This document shows positions 44,148-51,729 of a stretch of 64,000 nt of DNA, in pieces. A program made the translations under genes and the position numbers. Each line of letters opens with the position of its first letter. The stretch's first letter is position 1. The notes beneath the pieces were generated by a model. It did no database searches, was not told the DNA's origin, and saw only the letters and a program-made list of their open reading frames with translations. Where the stretch lies: the NCBI RefSeq assembly GCF_025717535.1, contig NZ_JAJIRO010000001.1, positions 1,178,001 through 1,242,000 of the forward strand. Reading direction: 5' to 3'. This DNA comes from Paucibacter sp. Y2R2-4. Lineage in GTDB: Bacteria > Pseudomonadota > Gammaproteobacteria > Burkholderiales > Burkholderiaceae_C.

Positions 44148-45280
44148 TGCGCCAAGGCCTTTTCCACCGCTGCGCTCAAGCGCCGCGTCAAGGCGCGGCC
44201 ATCGGCTGCAAACACATGCAGATGTTCCAGCTCCAGCCCCAAGCCCAGTTGCTCACCACGCTGCACCAGCTGCGAGCCGTCAACGCAGACCGTCAACATT
44301 TCGCCCGAGGGCAGCTTCAGATGCACCATGCTTTGGGCGCCGAGTCGCTCCACTGACTGCACCTCAGCGCTGAGTTGCGCCGCCGCATCGTCCGGCGCCA
44401 AAAGGCGGATGTGCTCGGGGCGTATGCCCAGGGTCAGCGCCGCGCCTTGCGGCGCTAGCTCGGCCAAAGCAAGGGTTGAAAGCCGGGCCTCGGCCAGGGC
44501 GCCGGGCACGCTCAGCTGCAAAAGACCGTCGTGCACGCCCGAGGACGCCGCCGCCAAAAAGTTCATGCGCGGCGTGCCGATGAAGCCGGCCACAAACAGA
44601 TCGGCAGGCCGGTGGTACAGCTCCAGCGGCCGGCCCACCTGGGCGATGCGGCCTTGGTTCAAGACCACCACCTTGTCGGCCAGGGTCATGGCCTCCACCT
44701 GGTCGTGGGTGACGTAAATCATCGTGGCTTGCAGCTGCTGGTGCAGCCGGGCCAGCTCAGCGCGGGTGTTCTCGCGCAGGGCGGCGTCCAAATTGGAGAG
44801 CGGCTCGTCGAACAAAAACACCCGCGGGTTGCGCACGATGGCGCGGCCAATCGCGACCCGCTGCCGCTGTCCGCCGGAGAGCTGCTTGGGCTTGCGCTCC
44901 AGCAAGGCTTCCAGTTGCAACATGCGCGCCGCCTCGGCAATGCGGGTCTCGATCTCGCCCTTGGAAAATCGCCGAAGCGAGAGGCCAAAGGACAGGTTCT
45001 TGCGCACCGTCATATGCGGATAGAGCGCGTAGTTCTGGAACACCATGGCCAGGTCACGCTCGGCCGGGGCCACATCGTTCATGCGCTCGCCGCCGATCAA
45101 GAGCTCACCGCCCTGCACCGCCTCCAGGCCGGCGATGCAACGCAAAAGCGTGGACTTGCCGCAGCCCGAGGGGCCGAGAAAGCAGACGAATTCCCGGTCG
45201 GCAATGTCCAGATCGATGCCTTTGAGCACATCGACCGGTCCGTAACTCTTGCGCAAGCCGCGCAGCGATAGATCAGCCAT
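44144..45280 (-). CDS. Sugar ABC transporter ATP-binding protein (MalK/UgpC type)
   Basis: A 378-residue ATPase with Walker A GPSGCGKST near residues 36-44, signature LSGGQRQRVAIGRAIV, Walker B VFLFDEPLSNLD and the switch His in VTHDQVEA. A C-terminal TOBE-type extension (MNFLAAASSG to LTRRLSAAVEKA) is typical of MalK-like ATPases, which energise sugar import and may interact with regulators. It begins the transporter block, 29 nt after the TIM-barrel gene. Confidence 0.97.
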   Translation of the reverse strand: MADLSLRGLRKSYGPVDVLKGIDLDIADREFVCFLGPSGCGKSTLLRCIAGLEAVQGGELLIGGERMNDVAPAERDLAMVFQNYALYPHMTVRKNLSFGLSLRRFSKGEIETRIAEAARMLQLEALLERKPKQLSGGQRQRVAIGRAIVRNPRVFLFDEPLSNLDAALRENTRAELARLHQQLQATMIYVTHDQVEAMTLADKVVVLNQGRIAQVGRPLELYHRPADLFVAGFIGTPRMNFLAAASSGVHDGLLQLSVPGALAEARLSTLALAELAPQGAALTLGIRPEHIRLLAPDDAAAQLSAEVQSVERLGAQSMVHLKLPSGEMLTVCVDGSQLVQRGEQLGLGLELEHLHVFAADGRALTRRLSAAVEKALAQ

Positions 45281-45309
45281 GGTGAGGTGGGGGCTCCTGT
45301 TCGCTGGTT

Positions 45310-46095
45310 TCAGTTCAACAACAAGGTTTGCAGATAGGCCTGCCCTGCCGCCGCCGTGCGGGCCGGCTGGCTGGGCTGGTCATGCTCAACGATGAAGGTG
45401 CTGAGCACCTGACGCAGCCAGGGCAGCCAGGCCGGCCAATCCAAGCGCCCTTCGCCCAGCGTGGCCCAGCCTTGCTCAACTTGAGCCAGCTCAGCGTCGG
45501 GTTTGGCCAGGTCTTTCACATGCACCGACTGCAGTCGATCTGCATAGCGCTGCAGCCAAGGCAGTGGCGACTCGCCAGCACGCGCCACCCAGGCCACATC
45601 GGGCTGCCAACGCAGGGCTGGTGCAGCCTCCAACACCGTTTCAAGCACCGTACGGCCGTCTTCAGCCAGCCGCTCAAACTCGAAGGCATGGTTGTGATAG
45701 GCCAGCGTGATGCCTTGCGACTGCAGGCTCAGCGCATGGCTTTGCAGAGTCGCCGCCAGCGCCAGCCAGCCTGCACGGGTCGTCGGCCGCTCGGCCTCGT
45801 CCAGCCAGGGCATCACCAGTTGGCTGCAACCGCTGCCCTTCAAGGCGGCGAGCACTTCCTCCATGCGCTCGGCCAGATCGCTCATCTCCACATGCATGGA
45901 AGCCAGGCCCAGGCCGGAGGCGCGCAGCGTGGCGAGGAAGGCGTCAGCGCTCAGGCCGTGCAGCGCCTCGCTCTCCACCCAGGCAAAGCCGGCTTGGCTG
46001 GCCACTTGCAGGCGAGCGGCCAAGTCACCGGCGCTGCGTACGGTGTAGAGCTGCAGCGCGATGCGCGGCGCATTGATTTTCTTGCTACCGCTCAT
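45310..46095 (-). CDS. Sugar phosphate isomerase/epimerase-type TIM barrel (small form)
   Basis: A 261-residue TIM-barrel protein. It contains YHNHAFEFERL (Glu/His), WQPDVAWVARAG (Asp), SVHVKDLAKPDAEL and FIVEHDQPSQPARTAA (Glu), in the order expected for the family's divalent metal site. It overlaps the oxidoreductase gene upstream by 4 nt. In related loci such enzymes act on keto-glycosides made by the neighbouring oxidoreductases; the reaction is not proven from sequence. It lacks a signal peptide and differs strongly in length from the 368-residue paralogue. Confidence 0.85.
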   Translation of the reverse strand: MSGSKKINAPRIALQLYTVRSAGDLAARLQVASQAGFAWVESEALHGLSADAFLATLRASGLGLASMHVEMSDLAERMEEVLAALKGSGCSQLVMPWLDEAERPTTRAGWLALAATLQSHALSLQSQGITLAYHNHAFEFERLAEDGRTVLETVLEAAPALRWQPDVAWVARAGESPLPWLQRYADRLQSVHVKDLAKPDAELAQVEQGWATLGEGRLDWPAWLPWLRQVLSTFIVEHDQPSQPARTAAAGQAYLQTLLLN

Positions 46096-47261
46096 GCGCT
46101 TTGCTCCTGGGCCGCAGGCTTGGCCTGGAATTGCAGGCTTTCGGCAAAGCCGGGGTTGACGGGGTCAGGTCTTGCGCAACGGGTGCGCAGCGAAACCGGC
46201 GCCTTTTTCTCTGCAGCGCGCAGCACCGCATCCATGGCCTCCAAGACATGCAAGGCCATCTCGCCATTGGCACGGTGCTGGCGGCCACTGCGCAAGGCCT
46301 CGGCCATATCGGCCACACCCAGGCCGCGATGCCGACCGGTGAAGACTTGCGGCGTCTGCGACTGCCAATCGCCATCGGCCTCGCAGCTCTCAAGCGCCCC
46401 GCCAAACTGATTCGGATCGGGCAGCACCAGGCTGCCGCGCTCGCCATACAACTCAATATGGCTGCTCTTGTGCTTCCAGACATCAAAGCTGGTGCTGAGC
46501 GTGATGAAGGCGCCCTGCTCAAACTCCAAGCCTGCCACCAGATGGGTCGGCGTCTCGACCTGGATGCTCTCGCCCTGGCGCGGGCCGCGTGGAATCTGCC
46601 GGATCGGCCAGCTGGTGTGCGCCATGCCATTGACCCGGGTGATGGGCCCCAGCAGCTGCACCAGCTGGGTCAGGTAGTACACGCCCATATCCATCAAAGG
46701 GCCGGCACCGGGGCGGTAGAAGAAGGCGGGGTTGGGATGCCAGTCATCCGGGCCGCGCTCCATCATGGTGGCCTGGCCGGCCACGATGCGGCCCAGCTGC
46801 CCGCCATCCACCAGGGTGCGCGCCAGCTGGCCAGCGCCGCCCAAGAAGGTGTCGGGCGCGCAGCCGATGCGCAGGCCTTGCGCGCTGGCCAGTTCCATCA
46901 AGGCCGCGCCATCAGCGAAGCTGCCGGCCAGCGGCTTCTCGGTATAGAGATGCTTGCCGGCCTTCAGCACCGCCTCGCCCACCGCGCGGTGCGCTTGCGG
47001 CGGGGTCAGGTTGATGATGATTTGAGCCTCACCCGCTAACAACTCATCCACGCTGAAGGCGGGCACAGCCTGGGCTTGAGACTGCGCTGCGGCCGCCTCG
47101 GGTCGCGCATCGGCCACGCCGACCAGGCGCAGATTGCCAAACTGCGCCAGACCCGCCACATAGGCCGGGAAGATGTCGCCGGCGCCGATGATGGCCACCG
47201 GCGTTGCGGCTGCCTGCATGGCCTTGCCCTCGGGCTTGAGATGGAGATCGTTCATCTTCAT
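46092..47261 (-). CDS. Gfo/Idh/MocA oxidoreductase (second in the locus)
   Basis: A 389-residue NAD(P)-dependent oxidoreductase. The Rossmann fold begins VAIIGAGDIFPAYVAGLAQFGN, with TEKPL carrying the catalytic Lys and MDMGVYYLTQL matching the second family motif. Several in-frame starts exist; ATG 47261 overlaps the preceding fusion gene by 4 nt. It is coupled at both ends, so its product should be made in step with the fusion oxidoreductase and the small TIM-barrel enzyme. Confidence 0.9.
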   Translation of the reverse strand: MKMNDLHLKPEGKAMQAAATPVAIIGAGDIFPAYVAGLAQFGNLRLVGVADARPEAAAAQSQAQAVPAFSVDELLAGEAQIIINLTPPQAHRAVGEAVLKAGKHLYTEKPLAGSFADGAALMELASAQGLRIGCAPDTFLGGAGQLARTLVDGGQLGRIVAGQATMMERGPDDWHPNPAFFYRPGAGPLMDMGVYYLTQLVQLLGPITRVNGMAHTSWPIRQIPRGPRQGESIQVETPTHLVAGLEFEQGAFITLSTSFDVWKHKSSHIELYGERGSLVLPDPNQFGGALESCEADGDWQSQTPQVFTGRHRGLGVADMAEALRSGRQHRANGEMALHVLEAMDAVLRAAEKKAPVSLRTRCARPDPVNPGFAESLQFQAKPAAQEQSA

Positions 47262-49300
47262 GCCGGCGATCCTTGCTCGGCCAGGTCCAGCCAGGCCATT
47301 TCCTCGGGCGTCAATTGCACCGTCAAGCCGCGCATGGAGCTGGCGGTCTCGGCAATCGAGCGCGGCCCAATCAGGCTGAAGGCCGGGAATTGCTGGCCCA
47401 GCACCCAGGCCAGAGCAATATTGATGGCCTGCACGCCCTTCTCGGCCGCCAACTTCTGGGCGCGAGCACGGCGCTCAAAGTTCGCAGCGCTGTACCAGCA
47501 GCGCACCAGCTCTTCGTCCTCGCGCAGATCCGGGCCGGCCCGGTCGGTGAAGAAGCCACGTGCTTGCGAAGACCAGGCAAACAAGGCCAGGCCCTGCTCG
47601 GCCAGCAGCTGGCGCGAAGCCGGGTCTCCCGCCGACACACAGCCGCGCCAGATGGGTGCCTGCATGCGCGCCAGGCTGAGCTGGTTGTTCAGCAAAGAGA
47701 AGCCTTGCAAACCCTTGGAGGCCGCGTAGGCGTTTGCTTCCATCACCCGCTCAAGCGACCAGTTAGAGCCACCAAAGGCCTGGAAGCGGCCGAGGCGGCG
47801 TTGCTCGTTCAGCGCTTCGACAAACTCGGCCACGGGCACCTCGGGGTTGTCGCGGTGCAGGATGTAGAGATCGGCATGGTCGGTTTGCAGGCGCTCCAGG
47901 CTTTCGGCCAGTTCGCGGCGCATGCCCTCGGGTGTGCAGTTGGGGGTGTGTGCGCCCTTGGCGATCAGCACAATTTCGTCACGGATGCCGCGCGCCTTCA
48001 GCCATTGGCCCAGGATGGCCTCGCTGTGGCCGCCCTCAAAGTCATAGACCCAAGCGGTGTCAAAGGTGTTGCCACCGCGCTCGATGTAGTCGTCAAACAA
48101 GGCTGCGGCATGGGGCAGCGTTTCTTGGTTGTCCACACCCATGATCAGGCGCGACACCTGTTTGCCCTCCAGGCCTGGCACATGGCCATAAGTCATCAGC
48201 GCATCGGCGCGGCGCGCAATCGGCAAGCCGGCCAAGCTCAGGCGCCCTTGCATGGCGGCCTCGGCCTCTTTGGGGTAGCTCAGGCCAATCGCCTGGCGCC
48301 AGCGGTCCATCACCGCCAGATTGCCTAGCGAATCGGCCGGACTCATGGCGGGGTGCGGCACCGCACCGGCCTGCACGGCTTGGGCAAAGACATCGGCCTC
48401 GTAGGCATAGAGCCCGCGGTCGGTGCTGATCGTCCACGTCTGGGTCAGAGCTTCATCCACATACAGCTCGATGCGGCTCTCGCCCGCTTCGGCGCCCGCG
48501 CCGTACCAGGGCTTGGGCACGACCAAGGCGCCCTTGCTACCGCCAATGCGCAGCGACTCTTCTTGCTCAAAGCGCACGGCGGTGCTGAGCTGCGCCACGA
48601 TATTGCCGGGGAAGCGCAAGGTCGCTGTCGCCCATTCATCCACCGGGCCGCTGGCGCTTTGGTACAGCTGGCCCATGGCTTGCAATTCGGTCGGCTCAGC
48701 AAAGGGCAAGTTTCGCGCCACACCGGCGATCAGCCGCGCCATCGACACGGGGTAGCAGCCCACGTCCAAGATGCCGCCGCCAGCCAATGAAGCCTCCCAG
48801 GTGCGCGAACCGGCACGCGGCGTGGAGCTGTAGCAAAAGGACGCCTGGATATGGCGAACATCGCCAATCGTGCCAGCACGCAGCAACTCCAGCAGCTTGG
48901 CCGTTTGCGGCAGACAGCGGTACATGAAGGCTTCCATCAACACGCGGCCGGCACGCTCGGCCTCGTCATAGGCGATCATGGCTTCGGCATGGTTCAAGCC
49001 CAGCGGCTTCTCGCACAGCACATGCTTGCCGGCGCGCAGGGCCTGCACCGTCCAATGCAAATGCTCGGTATGCGGCAGGCCGATGTAGACCGCCTGCACC
49101 GCCGGATCGGCCAGCAAGGCTTGATAGGAGGCATGGGCTTTGGGCGGGCAAGCGGGCGTGCCGTGTTGCTCGGCAAAAGCCTGCGCCTTGGCCGCATCAC
49201 GGCTGGCCACCGCCACCAAAGCGCCACTGTCGGTCTGCTTCAGACCTGCTGCGAAAGCGCCCGAGATGTTCCCGGCGCCGATGATTCCCCAGTTGAGCAT
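47258..49300 (-). CDS. Fusion of Gfo/Idh/MocA oxidoreductase and aldo/keto reductase
   Basis: A 680-residue bifunctional protein. Residues ~1-340 are a Gfo/Idh/MocA oxidoreductase: GAGNISG (8-14), EKPL (97-100) and DVGCYP (179-184). Residues ~380-680 are an aldo/keto reductase with the catalytic tetrad Asp414 (TFDTA), Tyr419 (VYDF), Lys448 (LIAKG) and His482 (ILHRD). Both sets look intact, so both halves may be active. One could oxidise a sugar and the other reduce a keto or aldehyde product, sharing the pyridine nucleotide. It is the first gene of the operon; an operator-like palindrome lies 6-29 nt before the ATG. No signal peptide is present. Confidence 0.9.
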   Translation of the reverse strand: MLNWGIIGAGNISGAFAAGLKQTDSGALVAVASRDAAKAQAFAEQHGTPACPPKAHASYQALLADPAVQAVYIGLPHTEHLHWTVQALRAGKHVLCEKPLGLNHAEAMIAYDEAERAGRVLMEAFMYRCLPQTAKLLELLRAGTIGDVRHIQASFCYSSTPRAGSRTWEASLAGGGILDVGCYPVSMARLIAGVARNLPFAEPTELQAMGQLYQSASGPVDEWATATLRFPGNIVAQLSTAVRFEQEESLRIGGSKGALVVPKPWYGAGAEAGESRIELYVDEALTQTWTISTDRGLYAYEADVFAQAVQAGAVPHPAMSPADSLGNLAVMDRWRQAIGLSYPKEAEAAMQGRLSLAGLPIARRADALMTYGHVPGLEGKQVSRLIMGVDNQETLPHAAALFDDYIERGGNTFDTAWVYDFEGGHSEAILGQWLKARGIRDEIVLIAKGAHTPNCTPEGMRRELAESLERLQTDHADLYILHRDNPEVPVAEFVEALNEQRRLGRFQAFGGSNWSLERVMEANAYAASKGLQGFSLLNNQLSLARMQAPIWRGCVSAGDPASRQLLAEQGLALFAWSSQARGFFTDRAGPDLREDEELVRCWYSAANFERRARAQKLAAEKGVQAINIALAWVLGQQFPAFSLIGPRSIAETASSMRGLTVQLTPEEMAWLDLAEQGSPA

Positions 49301-49305
49301 GATGT

Positions 49306-49329
49306 GTAAATTGAAACGTTATGATTTAC
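49306..49329. promoter_or_regulatory. Candidate LacI-type operator of the sugar operon
   Basis: A 24-bp palindrome: outer arms GTAAAT (49306-49311) and ATTTAC (49324-49329) and a central AACGTT (49315-49320) share the same dyad axis, and 18 of 24 positions are symmetric. The central CG flanked by A's and T's is the usual LacI/GalR pattern. It lies 6-29 nt ahead of the first operon gene. The regulator at 38.2 kb is the likely ligand. Confidence 0.65.
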
Positions 49330-49448
49330 GAACAAAGCAAATATATTTTCGGCATGCACTTCAGAACAGGGGGAGAAACCCGCTGTGACTGGAGGCATGG
49401 CTCCTAAACCCGAGCACCTCTTGCAACGCGACCAAGAACGAGCAATCG

Positions 49449-49548
49449 CCCTGGGTCACGGGGGTACGGTTGAGCGAGGTAAAGGAGGAGCCGCGAGCGC
49501 TGCGAGCGGCGGGGGACAGGAGCGAGACCGTGCCCCCGTGATCCAGGG
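49449..49548. repeat. 22-bp imperfect inverted repeat, structured element
   Basis: The left arm (49449-49470, CCCTGGGTCACGGGG...) pairs with the right arm (49527-49548) at 20 of 22 positions, and both exceptions are G-T wobbles in RNA. The 56-nt loop contains another hairpin, GCCGC/GCGGC. An RNA from this region would fold strongly on either strand. Its function is unknown. Confidence 0.6.
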
Positions 49549-49773
49549 TCCGGCGGACCGAATTACTGGAATCGCCGAGAGCAACTCGGGCTCGTGAGAG
49601 CCTTGGGTGCTCTGCGCCGCTCATGTCACCCGACCGGCGCTGCGCACCGGTCTCCTTCTTTACTTCGCCGCGCAGAACACCCAAGCCCCTCATGGCGGCA
49701 GAGCGCTTGCGCATCGAGCAAAGAAACCGCGCCCCGTGCAAGGCGCCATCCATAACAGGTGAAACGAGCGTTC

Positions 49774-50571
49774 TCACGCCGAACCCGCCAACCCACCACC
49801 GTCCACCACATAGGCCGAGCCGGTGACGAAAGACGAGCGATCGCTGGCCAAGAAAAGCACCACCTGCGCAATCTCCAGAGCCTGACCCACGCGCATCAAC
49901 GGGCGCGCATTGCCGGCTTCCACCAAGGCCAACTCAGCCAAACCAAGTTGATGCGCTTCATTGCGCAGCATGGCGGTGTCGGTATCGCCCGGACAAACGC
50001 TGTTGACCCGGATGCGCTGCGGCCCATGGTCCACCGCCATGGCGCGCGTCATATTCACCACCGCACCCTTGGAGGCGCAGTAAGACACGGCGTCTTTGCC
50101 GCCCACCAGGCCCCAGCCAGAACCCGAGTTGATGATGCTGCCGCCGCCCTGCTCGGCCATCACAGGCACGGTGTACTTGCTCATCAGGAAAATCGACTTG
50201 ACGTTGACCGCCATCACCGCGTCCCAATCGGCCTCGCTGGTGTCCACCACATTGGCACGCCGCGTGATGCCGGCGTTATTGAACAAGACGTCCAAACGGC
50301 CAAAGCGCGCCAAAGTCTGAGCCACACTACGCTGGCAATCGGCGGCCACCGCCACATTCGCTTGCAGCGCAAGGGCCACGCCACCGCCAGCCTCGATCTC
50401 GCGCACTGTGGCTGCCGCACTCTCGGCATTCAAATCACAGACCACCACCTGCGCCCCCTCTTGGGCGAACAGCAAAGCCGTGGCGCGGCCGATGCCCGAG
50501 CCCGCGCCGGTGATCAGCGCCACCTTGCCGCGCAACTCACCTGCGGGCTTGCTCACATTCGATTGCGTCAT
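49774..50571 (-). CDS. Short-chain dehydrogenase/reductase
   Basis: A classical SDR of 265 residues. The cofactor motif TGAGSGIG is at residues 21-28, then NNAG, the catalytic Ser in INSGSGWG, and YCASK with Tyr and Lys. The C-terminal CPGDTDTAML and FVTGSAYVVDGG are standard. Cofactor preference and substrate are not clear; the acidic end of the second strand (VVCDLN) suggests NAD(H). ATG 50571 is preferred because GGAG lies 6 nt ahead. It follows the NAD-kinase-family gene by 41 nt and is probably the end of the gcvPA operon. Confidence 0.88.
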   Translation of the reverse strand: MTQSNVSKPAGELRGKVALITGAGSGIGRATALLFAQEGAQVVVCDLNAESAAATVREIEAGGGVALALQANVAVAADCQRSVAQTLARFGRLDVLFNNAGITRRANVVDTSEADWDAVMAVNVKSIFLMSKYTVPVMAEQGGGSIINSGSGWGLVGGKDAVSYCASKGAVVNMTRAMAVDHGPQRIRVNSVCPGDTDTAMLRNEAHQLGLAELALVEAGNARPLMRVGQALEIAQVVLFLASDRSSFVTGSAYVVDGGGLAGSA

Positions 50572-50612
50572 CCTCATCTCCATTTGTTTTTGTCCATGGC
50601 CGCAGCCAGCGG

Positions 50613-51728
50613 CTACTCTGCCACCAATCGCATCACCGCCCGGTCGCGCGGGCCGGTCAAGACCTGCACCGGGCCGCTAAACAAGGCATCCACCTCGGCA
50701 CAAGCGCTGTCCACCCGCAAGATGCCGCCGAAACTGGCCGTCAGGCTTTGCAGCTTGGCGGGCGTCATCAAGACCGTCAAGGCCTGCGGCCCTAAGGCCC
50801 GCAAGACGCGTGCGCTCAGCGGCGCATTGCCGCGACCGATCACATGGCCTTGGCCGCCAATGGCCGTCAACCACAAGCGGGCCCTTCCCGGCATGGCCTG
50901 CAGCAACTCCAGCAACTGCGCCTCGCTGGCATCACGCAACCAGAGCTGACCGTCCACCACCACATCCAGACCAATCAGACTGCCATCCAACTGCCGCGCC
51001 TGCTTCAAGGCCCAGGTGGTTGAACCCGGCCCGATCAGGTGCACGCCAAAAGCCAGCGCCGAACACAGGCTTTGGGCCAAAGCTGCGGCGGCTTGCGCAT
51101 CACCAGGCTGGCTGCGGGTCTTGCGCCCTTGCAGCCAGCGCGGGTCCACCGGCGAGGCCAGATAGCCAAACAAGCGAGGCAAGACCTGGCCCCCGCGCAG
51201 CGCTTCTTCGTCCAGATCCATCACTTCGCGCAGCTCTAGCGGCCGCGCAGCCGAGGCCAAGAAAGAGGCGGCCAAACGCCCTGCAGCCGCCGGACTGACG
51301 CCGAAACAGGCGGACTGCATCTTCACTCCGGCCGGAATGCCCAGCGCCGGCAGACAGGATGAATCCCCCAAACCCGCCAGCACATCGCGCGCCGTGCCGT
51401 CGCCGCCGGCAAAGAGCAGCAGGTCCAGTCCCAAGGCGGCCATCTGCCCCGCCAAGTCTTGTGTGTCTTGTGCTCGGCTGGGGCCCGCAGTCGCCAGCCT
51501 CAGCACCTGGGGCTGCAGCCCTTTCGAACGCAAGACCTCCTCACCCATGGCCCCCGGCCCGCAAACCCATTGCAGCGCCTGGCTTTCCCGCAAGCAGCCC
51601 AGCGCCACCAAGGCCCGCTCTGCCGACCAAGTGGAGGCCAAGGCCAGTCCATCGCTGCCATGCCGGGCCAAGACGCCACCCGCGCCCGCCATGGGGTTGA
51701 TGATCAAGCCGACGCGCTGCGCAGGCAT
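50613..51728 (-). CDS. ATP-NAD kinase family protein
   Basis: A 371-residue protein of the ATP-NAD kinase/AcoX-like family. It starts RVGLIINPMAGAGG, followed by the family GGDGT motif (LLFAGGDGTARDVLAG) and IPAGVKMQSACFG; a C-terminal IGGQGHVIGRGN block is conserved in the subfamily. It is not the essential NAD kinase and may phosphorylate NAD or another nucleotide-like ligand. ATG 51728 lies 1 nt after the gcvPB stop, which fits coupled translation. Reason for linkage to glycine dehydrogenase is unknown. Confidence 0.85.
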   Translation of the reverse strand: MPAQRVGLIINPMAGAGGVLARHGSDGLALASTWSAERALVALGCLRESQALQWVCGPGAMGEEVLRSKGLQPQVLRLATAGPSRAQDTQDLAGQMAALGLDLLLFAGGDGTARDVLAGLGDSSCLPALGIPAGVKMQSACFGVSPAAAGRLAASFLASAARPLELREVMDLDEEALRGGQVLPRLFGYLASPVDPRWLQGRKTRSQPGDAQAAAALAQSLCSALAFGVHLIGPGSTTWALKQARQLDGSLIGLDVVVDGQLWLRDASEAQLLELLQAMPGRARLWLTAIGGQGHVIGRGNAPLSARVLRALGPQALTVLMTPAKLQSLTASFGGILRVDSACAEVDALFSGPVQVLTGPRDRAVMRLVAE

Positions 51729-51729
51729 C

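Larger units (their letters stand above)
49301..49773. other. 473-bp gap with operator and long structured repeat
   Basis: No convincing gene is seen. The first 60 nt next to the operon are AT-rich and hold the LacI-type palindrome. The rest (49380-49773) is GC-rich with a 22-bp imperfect inverted repeat (49449-49470 with 49527-49548), an inner GCCGC/GCGGC hairpin and a further GACCGG/CCGGTC hairpin at 49632-49650 followed by TCCTTCTTT. A 138-codon open frame crosses it on the - strand, but its composition and lack of ribosome site speak against a protein. Confidence 0.6.

Noticed and set aside
49361-49777. 138-codon - strand frame across the structured gap
   Set aside because: It runs through both arms of the 22-bp inverted repeat, has no ribosome site and overlaps the SDR stop. 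RNA structure explains the region better.
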